Assembly (NCBI GenBank): GCA_017979445.1
Contig: CM030706.1
Coordinates: forward strand, 18,896,967 to 18,960,966
Direction: 5' to 3'
DNA length: 64,000 nucleotides
Origin: Akebia trifoliata
Lineage: Eukaryota > Streptophyta > Magnoliopsida > Ranunculales > Lardizabalaceae
Of the stretch, positions 22,711 through 33,732 are shown piece by piece. The notes beneath the pieces are model-generated. The model was not told the origin of the DNA, searched no databases, and saw nothing but the letters and a program-made list of their open reading frames with translations. The number at the start of each line of letters is the position of its first letter. The stretch's first letter is position 1. A program made the position numbers and the translations under genes.

Positions 22711-24095
22711 GGGCCTGTTTGGATACCAGGAGCAGAACTACTCTTCCAAATAACAGGAGCTGAAGTACTCTATGGAGGAGCTGGAAAAGTAATTCTGTGT
22801 AGAAAAGGCGTTTGGCAATCAACTCTGTGAAGTACTGGCAGAAGTACTTTTGTGCTGGAAGTCTATTTGGGAACCATACTGACTTCTCATGACTTCTAGA
22901 AAAAAGACCAGAATACCCTTATATTATACCAGTTACTGTTTTTTATCTTTTAGTGTCATAATATGCCTTCAAACTATATTGTTTTTGACATTTTAACTAT
23001 AAATATTAATATAATATAATATAATAAATATTAATATAATGTAATATAATATTTTAAATATTAAATATTAATATAATATGTTTAAATCCATTATACTCAA
23101 AATTTTAAAAAAATTTGACAGACTGTTTTTGACATAGTATGACATAATATTAAAAAAAAAAATTGACAGACTGTCTTTTAGTGTCATAATATGCCTTCAA
23201 ACTATACTGTTTTTGACATTTTAACTATAAATATTAATATAATATAATATAATATTTTAAATATTAAATATTAATATAATTTGTTTAAATCCATTATACT
23301 CAAAATTTTAAAAAAAAAAATTGACAGACTGTCTTTTAATGTCATAATATGCCTTCAAACTATATTATTTTTGACATTTTAACTATAAATATTAATATAA
23401 TATAATATAATATTTTAAATATTAAATATTAATATAATGTGTTTAACTATAAATATTAATATAATATAATATAATAAATACTAATATAATATAATATAAT
23501 ATATTTTAAATATTAAATATTAATATAATGTGTTTAAATCCATTATACTCAAAATTTAAAAAAAAAAATTGACAGACTGTCTTTTAGTGTCATAATATGC
23601 CTTCAAACTATATTGTTTTTGACATTTTAACTATAAATATTAATATAATATAATATAATATTTTAAATATTAAATATTAATATAATGTGTTTAACTATAA
23701 ATATTAATATAATATAATAAATACTAATATAATATAATATAATATTTTAAATATTAAATATTAATATAATGTGTTTAAATCCATTATACTCAAAAAATTT
23801 TTTTTTTTTTAATATTAATAAATGTTTCTTTCATTTGATTTAAGGACAAATGAATTAGGAATATTTTCATAGAAAATTAATAAAGTTAAGGGTATTTTGG
23901 TAAAACGAACCGTTAGATTTTGACTCCCCGCAAGATGAGTTTTGAGAAATAAGTTTTCTCGACTTCTTCACAAAGAGTAATTTCTTGCTCTTGCGCGGAG
24001 TAACTCTTCGAAGGAGTTGTTCATCAAAACGCATCCAAACGACTTCTAACTCCCCGCAAGAGTCAGAAGTAGCCAAGGAGTCCTATCCAAACGCC
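22711..24095. mobile_element. TIR transposon (hAT/PIF-like, non-autonomous)
   Basis: The left end GGCCTGTTTGGATACCAGG and the complement of the right end GGCGTTTGGATAGGACTCC form imperfect terminal inverted repeats. A 6-bp direct repeat TACTAA flanks the element (22705-22710 and 24096-24101). Subterminal sequence is GC-balanced and contains AGTACT and AACTACT(C) motifs. The centre is an AT-rich tandem array. There is no transposase. The superfamily is uncertain, because the flanking repeat is neither a clear 8 bp nor 3 bp. Confidence 0.65.
22951..23800. repeat. AT-rich tandem repeat, units of about 160-250 bp
   Basis: Four head-to-tail units begin with TAGTGTCATAATATGCC at 22951, 23179, 23337 and 23585. 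Each carries a (TAATA)n-like run, TTTAAATCCATTATACTC, an A-run and TTGACAGACTGTCTTTTA. Unit length differs (228, 158, 248 bp) because the ATTAATATAATATAATA part is itself duplicated in some units. The array forms the core of the TIR element. Confidence 0.85.
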
Positions 24096-24101
24096 TACTA
24101 A

Positions 24102-24347
24102 CTGTTTCGCAAACAAAGCCAAAGAAACCGTAAAAGTTATTCTTAAAATAAACAAATAAATAAAGATTTTAAAAAATTACAAATTTTAGAAACCCCCATC
24201 TGTTTATTCTGTAAAATAAACAGTAGAACTTGTCGCACAATTTCAGATTGAACTTCAATTCGACACAAAAGAACCTTAACGAATGGATGATTCTAAAAAA
24301 AAAACTCCGCAACAATTCATTCTTCTGGAATGTAAATCGAACTATAA
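24102..24347 (-). other. Gene-like segment of unknown origin, part 2
   Basis: A 246-bp stretch between the TIR transposon and the solo LTR. On the minus strand it is T-rich and includes TTTTACAG, which could be a splice acceptor. It is most easily read as intron or 5' UTR of the fragment at 22266-22704. Confidence 0.25.
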
Positions 24348-27300
24348 TGTGACGCCCCGCCAAACGCTAACACAAATCCCAAGGCCAAATCCCAAGGTAC
24401 TAGGTGGCACCTCGAAATTTCGGCATGGTCTCCTCTATTTATGTTAGCGTTTCACGGAACTCAAACCTGATAAACCAATCTATAACAAAACCTGTATATA
24501 AAGATGCAGATACAGGAAAATAACAGCGGAAGACTAATTACATCTAATATGTAAATAGATCAGAATGCAGAAGATTTATCAATATACAGGCTTACCAAAA
24601 CACTCTCACTCTAACATAGGCCTAAACTCTCAATCCAAAAACTACATACATCCTGGCGGAAACTGACAACACTAAGGGATGTAGCCCTCGTGCTCACCAG
24701 ACAATAAACTCTGATCGTCGATCTGATCGACCAGATACTCCTCAATTACTGACTCTACGCCTGCCTCGGTAGCTGCAAGTGCTGAAACTAAAAAAAATAG
24801 GAAGGAAAGGGTGAGTAACAATGGTTACCCAGTAAGTCCACAGCCAATTCCTACTAATAACCCTTCCTAAGCATGATCGAATAAAGCATACTGAACATTT
24901 TAATACATGCAAGGTTTTACAAGATAAAATACGATCAACTGGTACATATAGCCAGGGATGAGCAACTAAACAGTTTAAAGATTACACATGGCATCAATCA
25001 TCCATACTCATTTTCCATTCTATGCAAATACCGTTGACAACATTAAAACGATAGACATGCTTTTCAGTTTATAATTCGAAATATAACAACAGATACATAA
25101 TACAAGTGGTGGAGTATTGGAATTAAAGAGTTGGGATTCACGACTGGATCGCTCCCAGTCAGGACATGATATTCCCCAATAACATCGTAGTTCCTGATTT
25201 TGTGGCTGGTCGTGTCTACCACGCTTGCGGAACCATTTATCCAGCTCAGGCTGGCCGTTTGACGTGACCGTAAGCAATGGGTCTCTTTTCGATGTGTCAG
25301 AACGTTTGACTACTACTAGATTGTTAGTGATCACTGATTAATCATCTTCGTCTATGCCTATCAGGCGTGCATGTGATTCCCAAATGACACTCCACTCGTA
25401 TACGACCACCTTTACAATACACGTTCACTGGTAAAGATAAGAAAGGAATGGACCCGGATTCCAGTTGTGACTCCACTCTCATACGCGTCCCATACCACGT
25501 ATGAGTTTGGTGGTCCCTACCGTACATCCCAGGATAGTGCACCCCTCCGGATGATGTGACACATTATCCCTTCAGGCATTCACAAACCCTTTAACAGCTC
25601 ACAAAATAGCTACGTACATATATGATTTTTCATTTAAAACAAAAGAGAAATTAACAGAACAGGGTTGAGAACGGATATCCAGTTCCTACCATGCAACCGT
25701 GACCACCCGGCCTAAAATAAATAACAGTACTCAGCGCAAGCGCTAACATAATCGGAAATAAACATGCAACCCTTTCATTAATAACCTGGATATCCTTTCA
25801 CCAACCTACACACAACATACAATGTAAAATGCAGACATCACCCCTCGGGTGTGATTCTGACATTTTATCGTTCATTCCCTTTTCCCATTCTCTCAACATT
25901 CTCATTTTTCATCCTTTCAAATCAACCATTCATTTTCAATCTTTTAAAGTCATTCTTTTGGTCTTTCCATTGAAAACCTTCAAAGTTTATTCACAAACAA
26001 GGTCCCGATGATGCACGGGGCCAAACTGTTAAAAATAGAGAAAGCTGGTGAAAATTTGGCTAAGTGTTAGAAACTCAATTTTTCAAAGTTCTCAAAATTG
26101 AAAACGGTTTTTCGAAATGAAAGTCTCGATCATGAGATTCGACACCATATAGTTTTTGTAATCTAATTCAAAGAAACGCGAAAGTTATTTCATTTTAAAA
26201 ACTTGCCGAAAACGTCGAAAAATACGTTTTGTTCTTGAAACCAAAATTCGGATTTTGATCCTTTGAGGTTTGGATCTTGAAACCATTCCCATTGTTCCGA
26301 AATGGGGGGTAAAACCTTAATTTCATTAAAGAACTTAAAGTAAATGGAAAGTAAAAATTAAAGAGGACATTTACTTAAATATTTTTAATGAAATAAAGGG
26401 CGAGAAATAGTGTATAAGGTGTGAGGAAGTCAGGCCAAGAGTCAGAACACTGTTCTGAATAAAACTGTGTCTGTCGGTGGCTGTCGGTGGCAGAACCAGG
26501 ATGCTGTCGGTGGAACCGACAGAATACACATCGGCAGGTGTCGGTGGGACCGACGGTCCTGCCGACAGAACAAAATTTTCTCGCGTTATTTGGTTTCGTC
26601 GGTGGCAGAAACCTCATTCTGTCGGTGGGACCGACAGAATGCCTTCGGTAGGTGCCGGTGGCACCGACCCTTCCCACCTACAGCCTAAACCTCACTTGCG
26701 ATTTTTGGGTTTTTCAATCCCTTTTTCGATTTCTTCTTCCATTCTTCAAACCATTCGACCCACCCACGATTTTGTTATCAAAATTCGATAAAACATAAAC
26801 AAAACACCTACTTCTACCATGAATTTGAAATCAAACACCAATTTCTACGATTTAAATGCAAACAATAAGTTTTGTTTCAAAACCCTAAATGCACATTTGA
26901 GAAATCTAAAGCTACCAATAAGAATTGGAAGTCCCTTACTTGGTTGTGGACGCCACGGGTACAAGCTAGCACTACAACTCAAGGTTGGATGGCTCAAGAG
27001 TCGAGGTTGGGCTGACTTGGATGCGAAACGAGTGAGGGTTTGCAAGGTATCCGACAATGACGTTCTCCTTCGCTTCTACAATGAAGTATAGACCTAGCTC
27101 CTAACTCGATGAAGCCCTCGGATGGAATGTGTTGAGGTTTACTCGAGCTACCCGGCTGGTTTTGATGGAGGATGGAGAAAATGAACAAGAATGGGTAAGT
27201 AAAGATGGCGAAGTTGTAGCTCTCGACGTGGCCGACAACTTTGTCTTCTTCGTCGAGGTTCAACTCGGCTTCGTTCGCTCACAAAGTTGACGGAAATGGG

Positions 27301-27814
27301 TTGAAACCCTAGGGTGGAGAAGTGGCTGTCATTTGGGGTTTTCTTAGAGAAGAAGAGGAAAGAATGAAATAAAAGAAATCAGATTCCTTTTTATAATAAA
27401 GCTGAGGGGCATACTTGTAATTTCCCCCTTATTTCTAGTTTCGATCGTAACTTAACTATTCGGACTCGGAAAACGACAAACGAATATACCATTTCGAATA
27501 ATTTTTCGCTACGGATCTAATGGTATCATCAAATCTTTTCGATTCTCGCTCTAACGAAATTCCACTATTTTGGGTCCCATTTAACACGAAATTCGAGGAT
27601 TCTATAACTTCTCTATCCGAATTCGAATTCGGACTTGCTTACAGGCTAATGTATATATTTTGATCCTTTTGAATCTAATGGCGAAGTTGATTTTCTTCGA
27701 AATTAATCATAACCAGATCCGAGTATTTTACTCTAAGTCTCTCCTTCGATATTTTCTTCCAAATCTCACCATTTAATTTCCTCGAGATATGAGTTGAAAA
27801 TCCGGGGTGTTACA
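24348..27814 (-). mobile_element. Complete Tekay solo LTR 2
   Basis: The 3467-bp segment starts TGTGACGCCCCGCC and ends GGGGTGTTACA, and is flanked by TATAA on both sides (24343-24347 and 27815-27819). It is collinear with solo LTR 1, including the hairpin-rich part (26460-26680). Sequence between the ends is LTR only, so this is a solo LTR. Orientation is minus by comparison with the PBS-anchored copy at 8833. Open frames inside are shared by-products of both LTR copies. Confidence 0.9.
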
Positions 27815-28270
27815 TATAAAACTAACAAACATCAACGAAATGCGGATTGCAACCCTCTAAAGCCGATTGAAGTTCTAATAAACTGCAACAAAAGGATCTA
27901 ATTTGGCTTTTCTGACGAGACAAACAAATCTCTGTAACTGATTGATCGATATCATAAGTGGAATTGCAGTGGAGACATTAGGATATGGCGTCTAAACTTG
28001 GGTTTGAATCCGAATCAAGAACCGAAAGAGCAGATCAAAGCTTTTCGAAGATCGAAATAAATGTGTGTCTTAGGATCGAAGGTTGGGTTCTCTCGATAAG
28101 GATAGAGCAAGAATCCATTGTTCGATGGAAATCCCTCTTTTTTTTTTTTGAAATTTCAAGATTAATAAAGAGAGAGAGAGAGAGAGAGAGAGATGGGGGA
28201 GACGTTGCTGTCTCCTTCTCTTCTATTTCTTCTTTCTCAAGTTGAGAAAAAGATAAAACAAAACAAAACA
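27815..28270 (-). other. Gene-like segment of unknown origin, part 1, with (AG)n
   Basis: Read on the minus strand this begins with a CT-rich, UTR-like sequence containing a microsatellite ((AG)n on the plus strand, 28169-28193) and continues into unique sequence. Short open frames (for example 28035-28271) do not resemble known proteins. The arrangement suggests the 5' end of a host gene fragment. Confidence 0.3.
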
Positions 28271-28958
28271 AAAAGATTTTCTAATGGCACACCACTCATC
28301 TCATTAAATACATTAAGTGTTCGGTGATTAAAATCGACTTTTTATTAGGGGCGCACCAACACTTAACAAACCTTAAAAACCAGTTTTTTTTTTTTTTTTT
28401 TTTGAGTTTTCTTCTTGCTGCCAAGGGACAGCACGTTTTTAGAGTTTTTTTTAATTATTTTTTTTTATTATTTTGGTAATTTGCTTCTTGCTGTCAATGG
28501 ATAGCACGCTAAATTTTTTTTTCTTTTTAAAAAAATATATATATATAAAATCTTGTCTAAGGATACATCGCACCCTTAAACAAAAAATTTTATTTTTATT
28601 TATTTATTTACTTTTAAAAAACGATGCTTAAAGATAGAATCCTAAAACAAAAAATAAAAAAAAATATAAAACTTCATTGTTCATTAATCATCACTCCATC
28701 CTCAATTAAACCTTTTGATTTCTTTAATTACTTAGGGTCATTCTAAATAACCCTCGATTGAGCCATAGTAATAAAATAAAATAAACAAAAATAATACGAA
28801 CATGCAAGAGCGAAATATTTATAAAACACACGAACAATGATTGAACCGAAAAGGATGATAAAAACAAAACAAAAACAGATAAACTAATCAACTAAAAATA
28901 GTCTAGGTTATTTTAGCAATACTCCCTTACTTGGGGTTTTTCAAGTTTGATCCTCAAT
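28271..28958 (-). other. Element B 5' leader next to PBS
   Basis: AT-rich leader with T-runs and TTGCTGYCAAKGGAYAGCACG motifs. No gene is visible. It ends at the PBS. Confidence 0.5.
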
Positions 28959-28977
28959 GTCCCCAGCAGAGTCGCCA
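28959..28977 (-). other. Primer-binding site, tRNA-Arg type (element B)
   Basis: The minus strand reads TGGCGACTCTGCTGGGGAC, one base from the LTR edge. This tRNA-Arg-complementary site is typical of Ogre/Tat elements. Confidence 0.85.
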
Positions 28978-28978
28978 C

Positions 28979-30205
28979 TGAAAGCACCCTCGATCCGTTT
29001 GGTGTGCAGATCCGCTTTTGACCTTGAAGGTTTTGGAGTCGCCACCTAGTTACTACGGTTTAGGAAATGAAAACTGACTCTAAAACGGCAAATACTACTA
29101 ACCTACGAAAGAAAAAAAAATGGGTCCGGGGATCATGTTACGAGGTTGGAAGGTTTTAATTACCAACCCCGCCCGGCAAACGCCGATCTCTACTAATTCC
29201 CAAATAAACTACATTGTTAAAAGACCTAAGTAATAAAAAAAAAATAATAAATAGATACCTTTCTAAAGACAACAGTCTTTTTCCCTCAGATCTAATAGAG
29301 TAACTCCTTGTACAGTACTCCTTGGTTCGTTCTATCTCCAGATTTGATTTCTGATCTCCGAGGCAAGGTATCTTTTTCTTAGATCTGGATTCTTCGGATT
29401 TGTTTATAGATTTCTAGGTATTTTTGAAGGGCTTCTAGGTGTTTTTCGAGCTAAAGTTGAGGTATGGGTGTTAGGTAAGGAGTTAGGACTTCAAAATTAA
29501 GGTTTATGGGAAGTTAGGGAAGTTTTTTGACCTACTTCTCTTTGGGTTTATTTTTGGATACGAAAATAGATTGTAGGGACCCCTATTTATAGATTTTTTT
29601 AAGTGCTTATTTTGATAGAGTTAATGTTTAATTATAATTCTTTTACAGAGAGTTATTGTTTATTTAGAATTGTTTTAGGTAGAATTATATTTCAATTAGA
29701 ATTGTTTTAAGTAGAGTTATTATTTAATTATGATTGTTTAAATTAGAGTTATTATTTAATTAGAACTCTATTAGGATTTTGACTTTTAGTCGTACTTGAT
29801 TGACTTTAGTCTTACTTGATTGACTTTAAGATCTTGAGTTTAGTCTAACTTGATTGACTTTAATTTATTGAGTTTAGTCTAACTTGATTGACTTTAATTT
29901 TTTGGAGAAACCCCCTTTATTATATCTTTAATTCTTTGGGCCCCCAGATGGAGGGGTCCTTTAATAAATATCTAGGCAACCATCAACAATTTTGCTTGAG
30001 AGCCTGATTGATCGATTTTTTTGTTAAAATTTTTAAATTTATTTTATTAATGTTTCACTTTACATTATTTAATGTTTTATTTATTAATTTTGTAATTTTA
30101 AATTTTTTAATTAAAAAATTACTATTTTACCCCTGAAGAAAACTTTTGCGTTTCAAGTCGGTTTTTGATGTTTTAAGATGTTTTAGAATCGATTTTTCTT
30201 AAGGA
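28979..30205 (-). mobile_element. 5' LTR of Tat element B, truncated
   Basis: This segment is collinear with 9944-11220 (TGAAAGCRCCCTCGATCCG...). It stops at TTAAGGAA, so about 470 bp of the U3 end are missing. The break coincides with the start of plastid-derived DNA. A TATA box (CTATAAATAG on the minus strand, 29592-29583) is retained. Because the end is lost, B's second target site duplication cannot be checked. Confidence 0.85.
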
Positions 30206-30541
30206 AAAAGATTGGACATGAACGCACAAGATTGGATCTCCTGGTCCCTGCGGAAAGGAAAAAGAATTTCACGTTCTTCCTTTCGGGAAGGGAGGATTAG
30301 GGAAATCCTATTGATTGCAGCTTTCTCCAGACCTCCGGGAAAAGCATGAAAAAAAAGGCTCGAATGGTACGATCCCTCCGTCACCCCTTTCATTCTGGGG
30401 TGATCTCGTAGTTCTTGGTCTGTGAAGATGCGTTGTTAGGTGCTCCATTTTATTTTCCCATTGAGGCCGAACCTAAACCTGTGCTCGAGAGATAGCTGTC
30501 CATACACTGATAAGGGATGTATGGATTCTCGAGAAGAGCTT
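30206..30541. other. Nuclear plastid DNA: inverted-repeat spacer
   Basis: The sequence is GC-richer than its surroundings and is recognised as plastid inverted-repeat DNA from the rps12-trnV spacer side. It includes GGTCTGTGAAGATGCGTTGT and GAGATAGCTGTCCATACACT. It also contains the small plastid frame MKGVTEGSYHSSLFFHAFPG on the minus strand. It looks little changed by eye, so the transfer is probably not ancient. The identification is from memory of plastid genomes. Confidence 0.75.
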
Positions 30542-31103
<562 letters not shown>

Positions 31104-31404
31104 TATATCTATGAGTCACCTCAATGGAAACCTAACCTACTATTGGAGATCCCATGGACTAGGTTCAATAGGAAAAATAGTTGTGAGTGGCTCAGTCAAT
31201 AGTACTTAGTAACTCAAGCTATATCTACGAGTTAGCTCAATGGAAATATAACTTAATGATTGGATATTCCATGGACTAGGTTTAATAAGAAATCTAGTTG
31301 TGAGTGACTCAACTGATATCATCTAAAAGATTTTTCTTCTACCCATTTCTATGATTTAGTAAGTGTTGCATGCAGTAAGTGTTTAAGATAAGCTATGTTT
31401 TTAA

Positions 31405-31444
<40 letters not shown>

Positions 31445-31486
31445 TATTTTTACTAGTGGGATACAATAAGGTACTCTTAATATGAT
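31104..31486 (+). mobile_element. Copia 3' non-coding region, first part
   Basis: It contains two diverged copies of about 116 bp (CTCAATGGAAACCTAAC...CATGGACTAGGTTCAATA at about 31120 and 31236) and an (AT)n microsatellite (31409-31441). It ends at ATGAT, the left target duplication of element C. It continues at 47451. Confidence 0.65.
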
Positions 31487-33717
31487 TGTAGATACGTGGA
31501 TTTTGTCGTTACGACGGCCACATCTACTAAGATTTGGAGTCGCCACCATTCAAATTGTAAGTGGATGTGAATGGTCACCCGATGCACATTTTTCAAAAAA
31601 TTATCATTTTTGACATTTTAGTGACTCACGATGGATAAGGGGTAATCAACCTTGGGATTCGGGTAAGCGGCTCGGTTGGAGAAAAGAGAAGGTGTTAGGC
31701 ACCCTTTTCTCCCCCCAAGTGGCGGTACCTCTACGCAACTCAGTCATTTGATAATAAAAAAGATAAAATAAAAGTGTCACGTGTGTGCATTTTTGTCCCA
31801 AGATCAGGATTCATTTTTAGCTTGATCATAGGGTCATTTCATTGATGAAAATGACCCTTATGAACCTTTAGCCTTGGGGTCCACTCATTTAAAATAAAAA
31901 TAAAAGAGAAAAAATGGGATATTTAGAAAAGGGATAAGGGGAGGATAGAGAGATAGGAGGGGTGTACTCCGAACCCATCTTGAAGCTCCAAGTTCACCCT
32001 TGTTTCTTCATTTCTTCTTCTTCTTCTATGCTTCTTAGGTCCTCAGTGAAGTATGAGAGTGAAGTTGTCTTTTTTAGAAGGTGGTATGAGATAATAGTAA
32101 AGTAGAAATGAGTAGAGAAAATATTTTCTTTTTTTTCTAGTAAGACATGGTAATCATTTTTGGAAGGAGGGGAGGGGTATTTATAGGTGTTGGGAGGATG
32201 TTTGGGGGTATAATGGGTTTAAAGTTTAGAATGAGGGATAATGGCATAGGTTTTAGGGGTAAAAGGTTTGAAATTTAGAATGAAAGTGAGGGCATTTGTG
32301 TAAAAGATGGAAATGGGTGAGGTTTTGATCCAAATGGTTTGGATCCTACCCAAATCCATTTGGATAGAGTGTTTGGTAGGATGAGATGAGTGATGGTTGA
32401 TGGAGGGAATGGGGTGTATGAGGGTTGTTTGGAGAAGGAGTGTTAGGTTGGTTGAAGAGGTGAGGTGTTTAGATTTAGGAGAATGGATTGTGTAAGAGGT
32501 TGATTGGTTGGTTTTTGGGAGGAGGAGGAAGGGGATGATGCCATGTGGCATATGTGATAAGAGGATGAGGTGATAAGATTGGTTGATGGGGGTTGTTTGA
32601 TTGGAGAGAAGGGTGTGTGTTAGTTGGCTGATGATGAGGGAAGTATGGGTTGAGGTGATTTTCTTGGAGTGTTTTAAGGGAAAGTGATGGGTTGATATGT
32701 AAGGGATATGGGTGGTGATGTAGGTGGTTGATGATGTTAGAGAATGGTGATGGATTAGGGTATAGGTTGAGGTGATTTTGGAGAGAGGTGATGTAGGTTA
32801 GATGGAGTGTTCAGAGAATGGTGATGGGGATGGGTAATTAGATGAGGGAGGTAAAGGGTGGTGATGACATGTGTCATATTTTGGTGTGAAGATTGTGATT
32901 AGTTGATGTAGGTAGTGGTTGATGGATTAAGGTTGTTGGTTGGATAATTGGATATGGATATGGTGATGTCTTGTAGGCTTTTGGTGTTGGACTTTGGGGT
33001 TGTAGGTTATTTTGGATTGGGTAAGGCTTGTATTGGGTTGGATTTTGAGGATGAGTAGCTTTTAGGATTGAGGTGACATAGGATTAGTTTTGGGTTAGGG
33101 TGTACGGTGGGAAATTAATTTAAGAAAGAGGTAAATGTTTGTGGGCTTCGAATGGGCTTAGGATGTTTGCGGCTTTGGAAGTGGAGCGGTGGGAGGTAGA
33201 TGAGGGGTAGGCGTCCCAAGTCTCACATTTTTCCATTTTTTTTATCTTTTTATGATTTTTAGAAATTATTAGATCGATTAAAATGCCACGTGTTGGCGAA
33301 TCGGGCTTTTTAGGCCCGTTGGATAATTTCATCGAGCGCTTGGATGCAAGCGTGGAGCGGTGAAGGTTGGGACAACGTACGATGAGTACGGTCCCTTTGG
33401 TCGGTCCCTTGGACCATTGGGTAGTCTTAGGGGCCTCAGTTCAATCAAGTTGCTACCTTTTAGCATTTTGGGCCTTTGAGGCCCGTTGGCCTATTTTGTC
33501 GAAAAATCGATGTTTTGAGACGAGCGGGGTAGAAGGGAGCTTGTCAAATCTTTTAGTGAGCCTACTAACTTATTGAGAGGTGTTAGAGGCTTTGATTTTG
33601 ACGAAAATGTCATATTTCGATGATTCGAGCCATCGAGGTCTGTTGGCCAAATTTATTGAAAAATTGCTATTTTTGGGCCCTTTCAAGTGAGGGCCGGTTT
33701 AAATTGGAGTGTCTACA
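31487..33717 (-). mobile_element. 3' LTR of Tat element C
   Basis: The 2.2-kb LTR runs in plus orientation from TGTAGATACGTGG to GGAGTGTCTACA and pairs with 45150-47450. A TATA box (CCTATAAATACC on the minus strand, near 32178-32187) is conserved in both LTRs. The stretch 32200-33100 is strongly biased to G and T on the plus strand. The left flank is ATGAT (31482-31486) and the flank of the partner LTR is ATAAT. In the first 220 bp about 20 positions differ between the two LTRs, so C is not young. The frame at 32219-32551 is a by-product of the base bias. Confidence 0.9.
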
Positions 33718-33732
33718 ACTGCCCTTCTTTGC
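33718..33732 (-). other. Polypurine tract of element C
   Basis: The minus strand reads GCAAAGAAGGGCAGT immediately upstream of the LTR start TGTAGACACTCC. Confidence 0.7.

Noticed and set aside
32219..32551. 110-residue minus frame, repeated at 45888-46217
   Set aside because: It lies inside both LTRs of element C and mirrors strong G/T bias. There is no domain.
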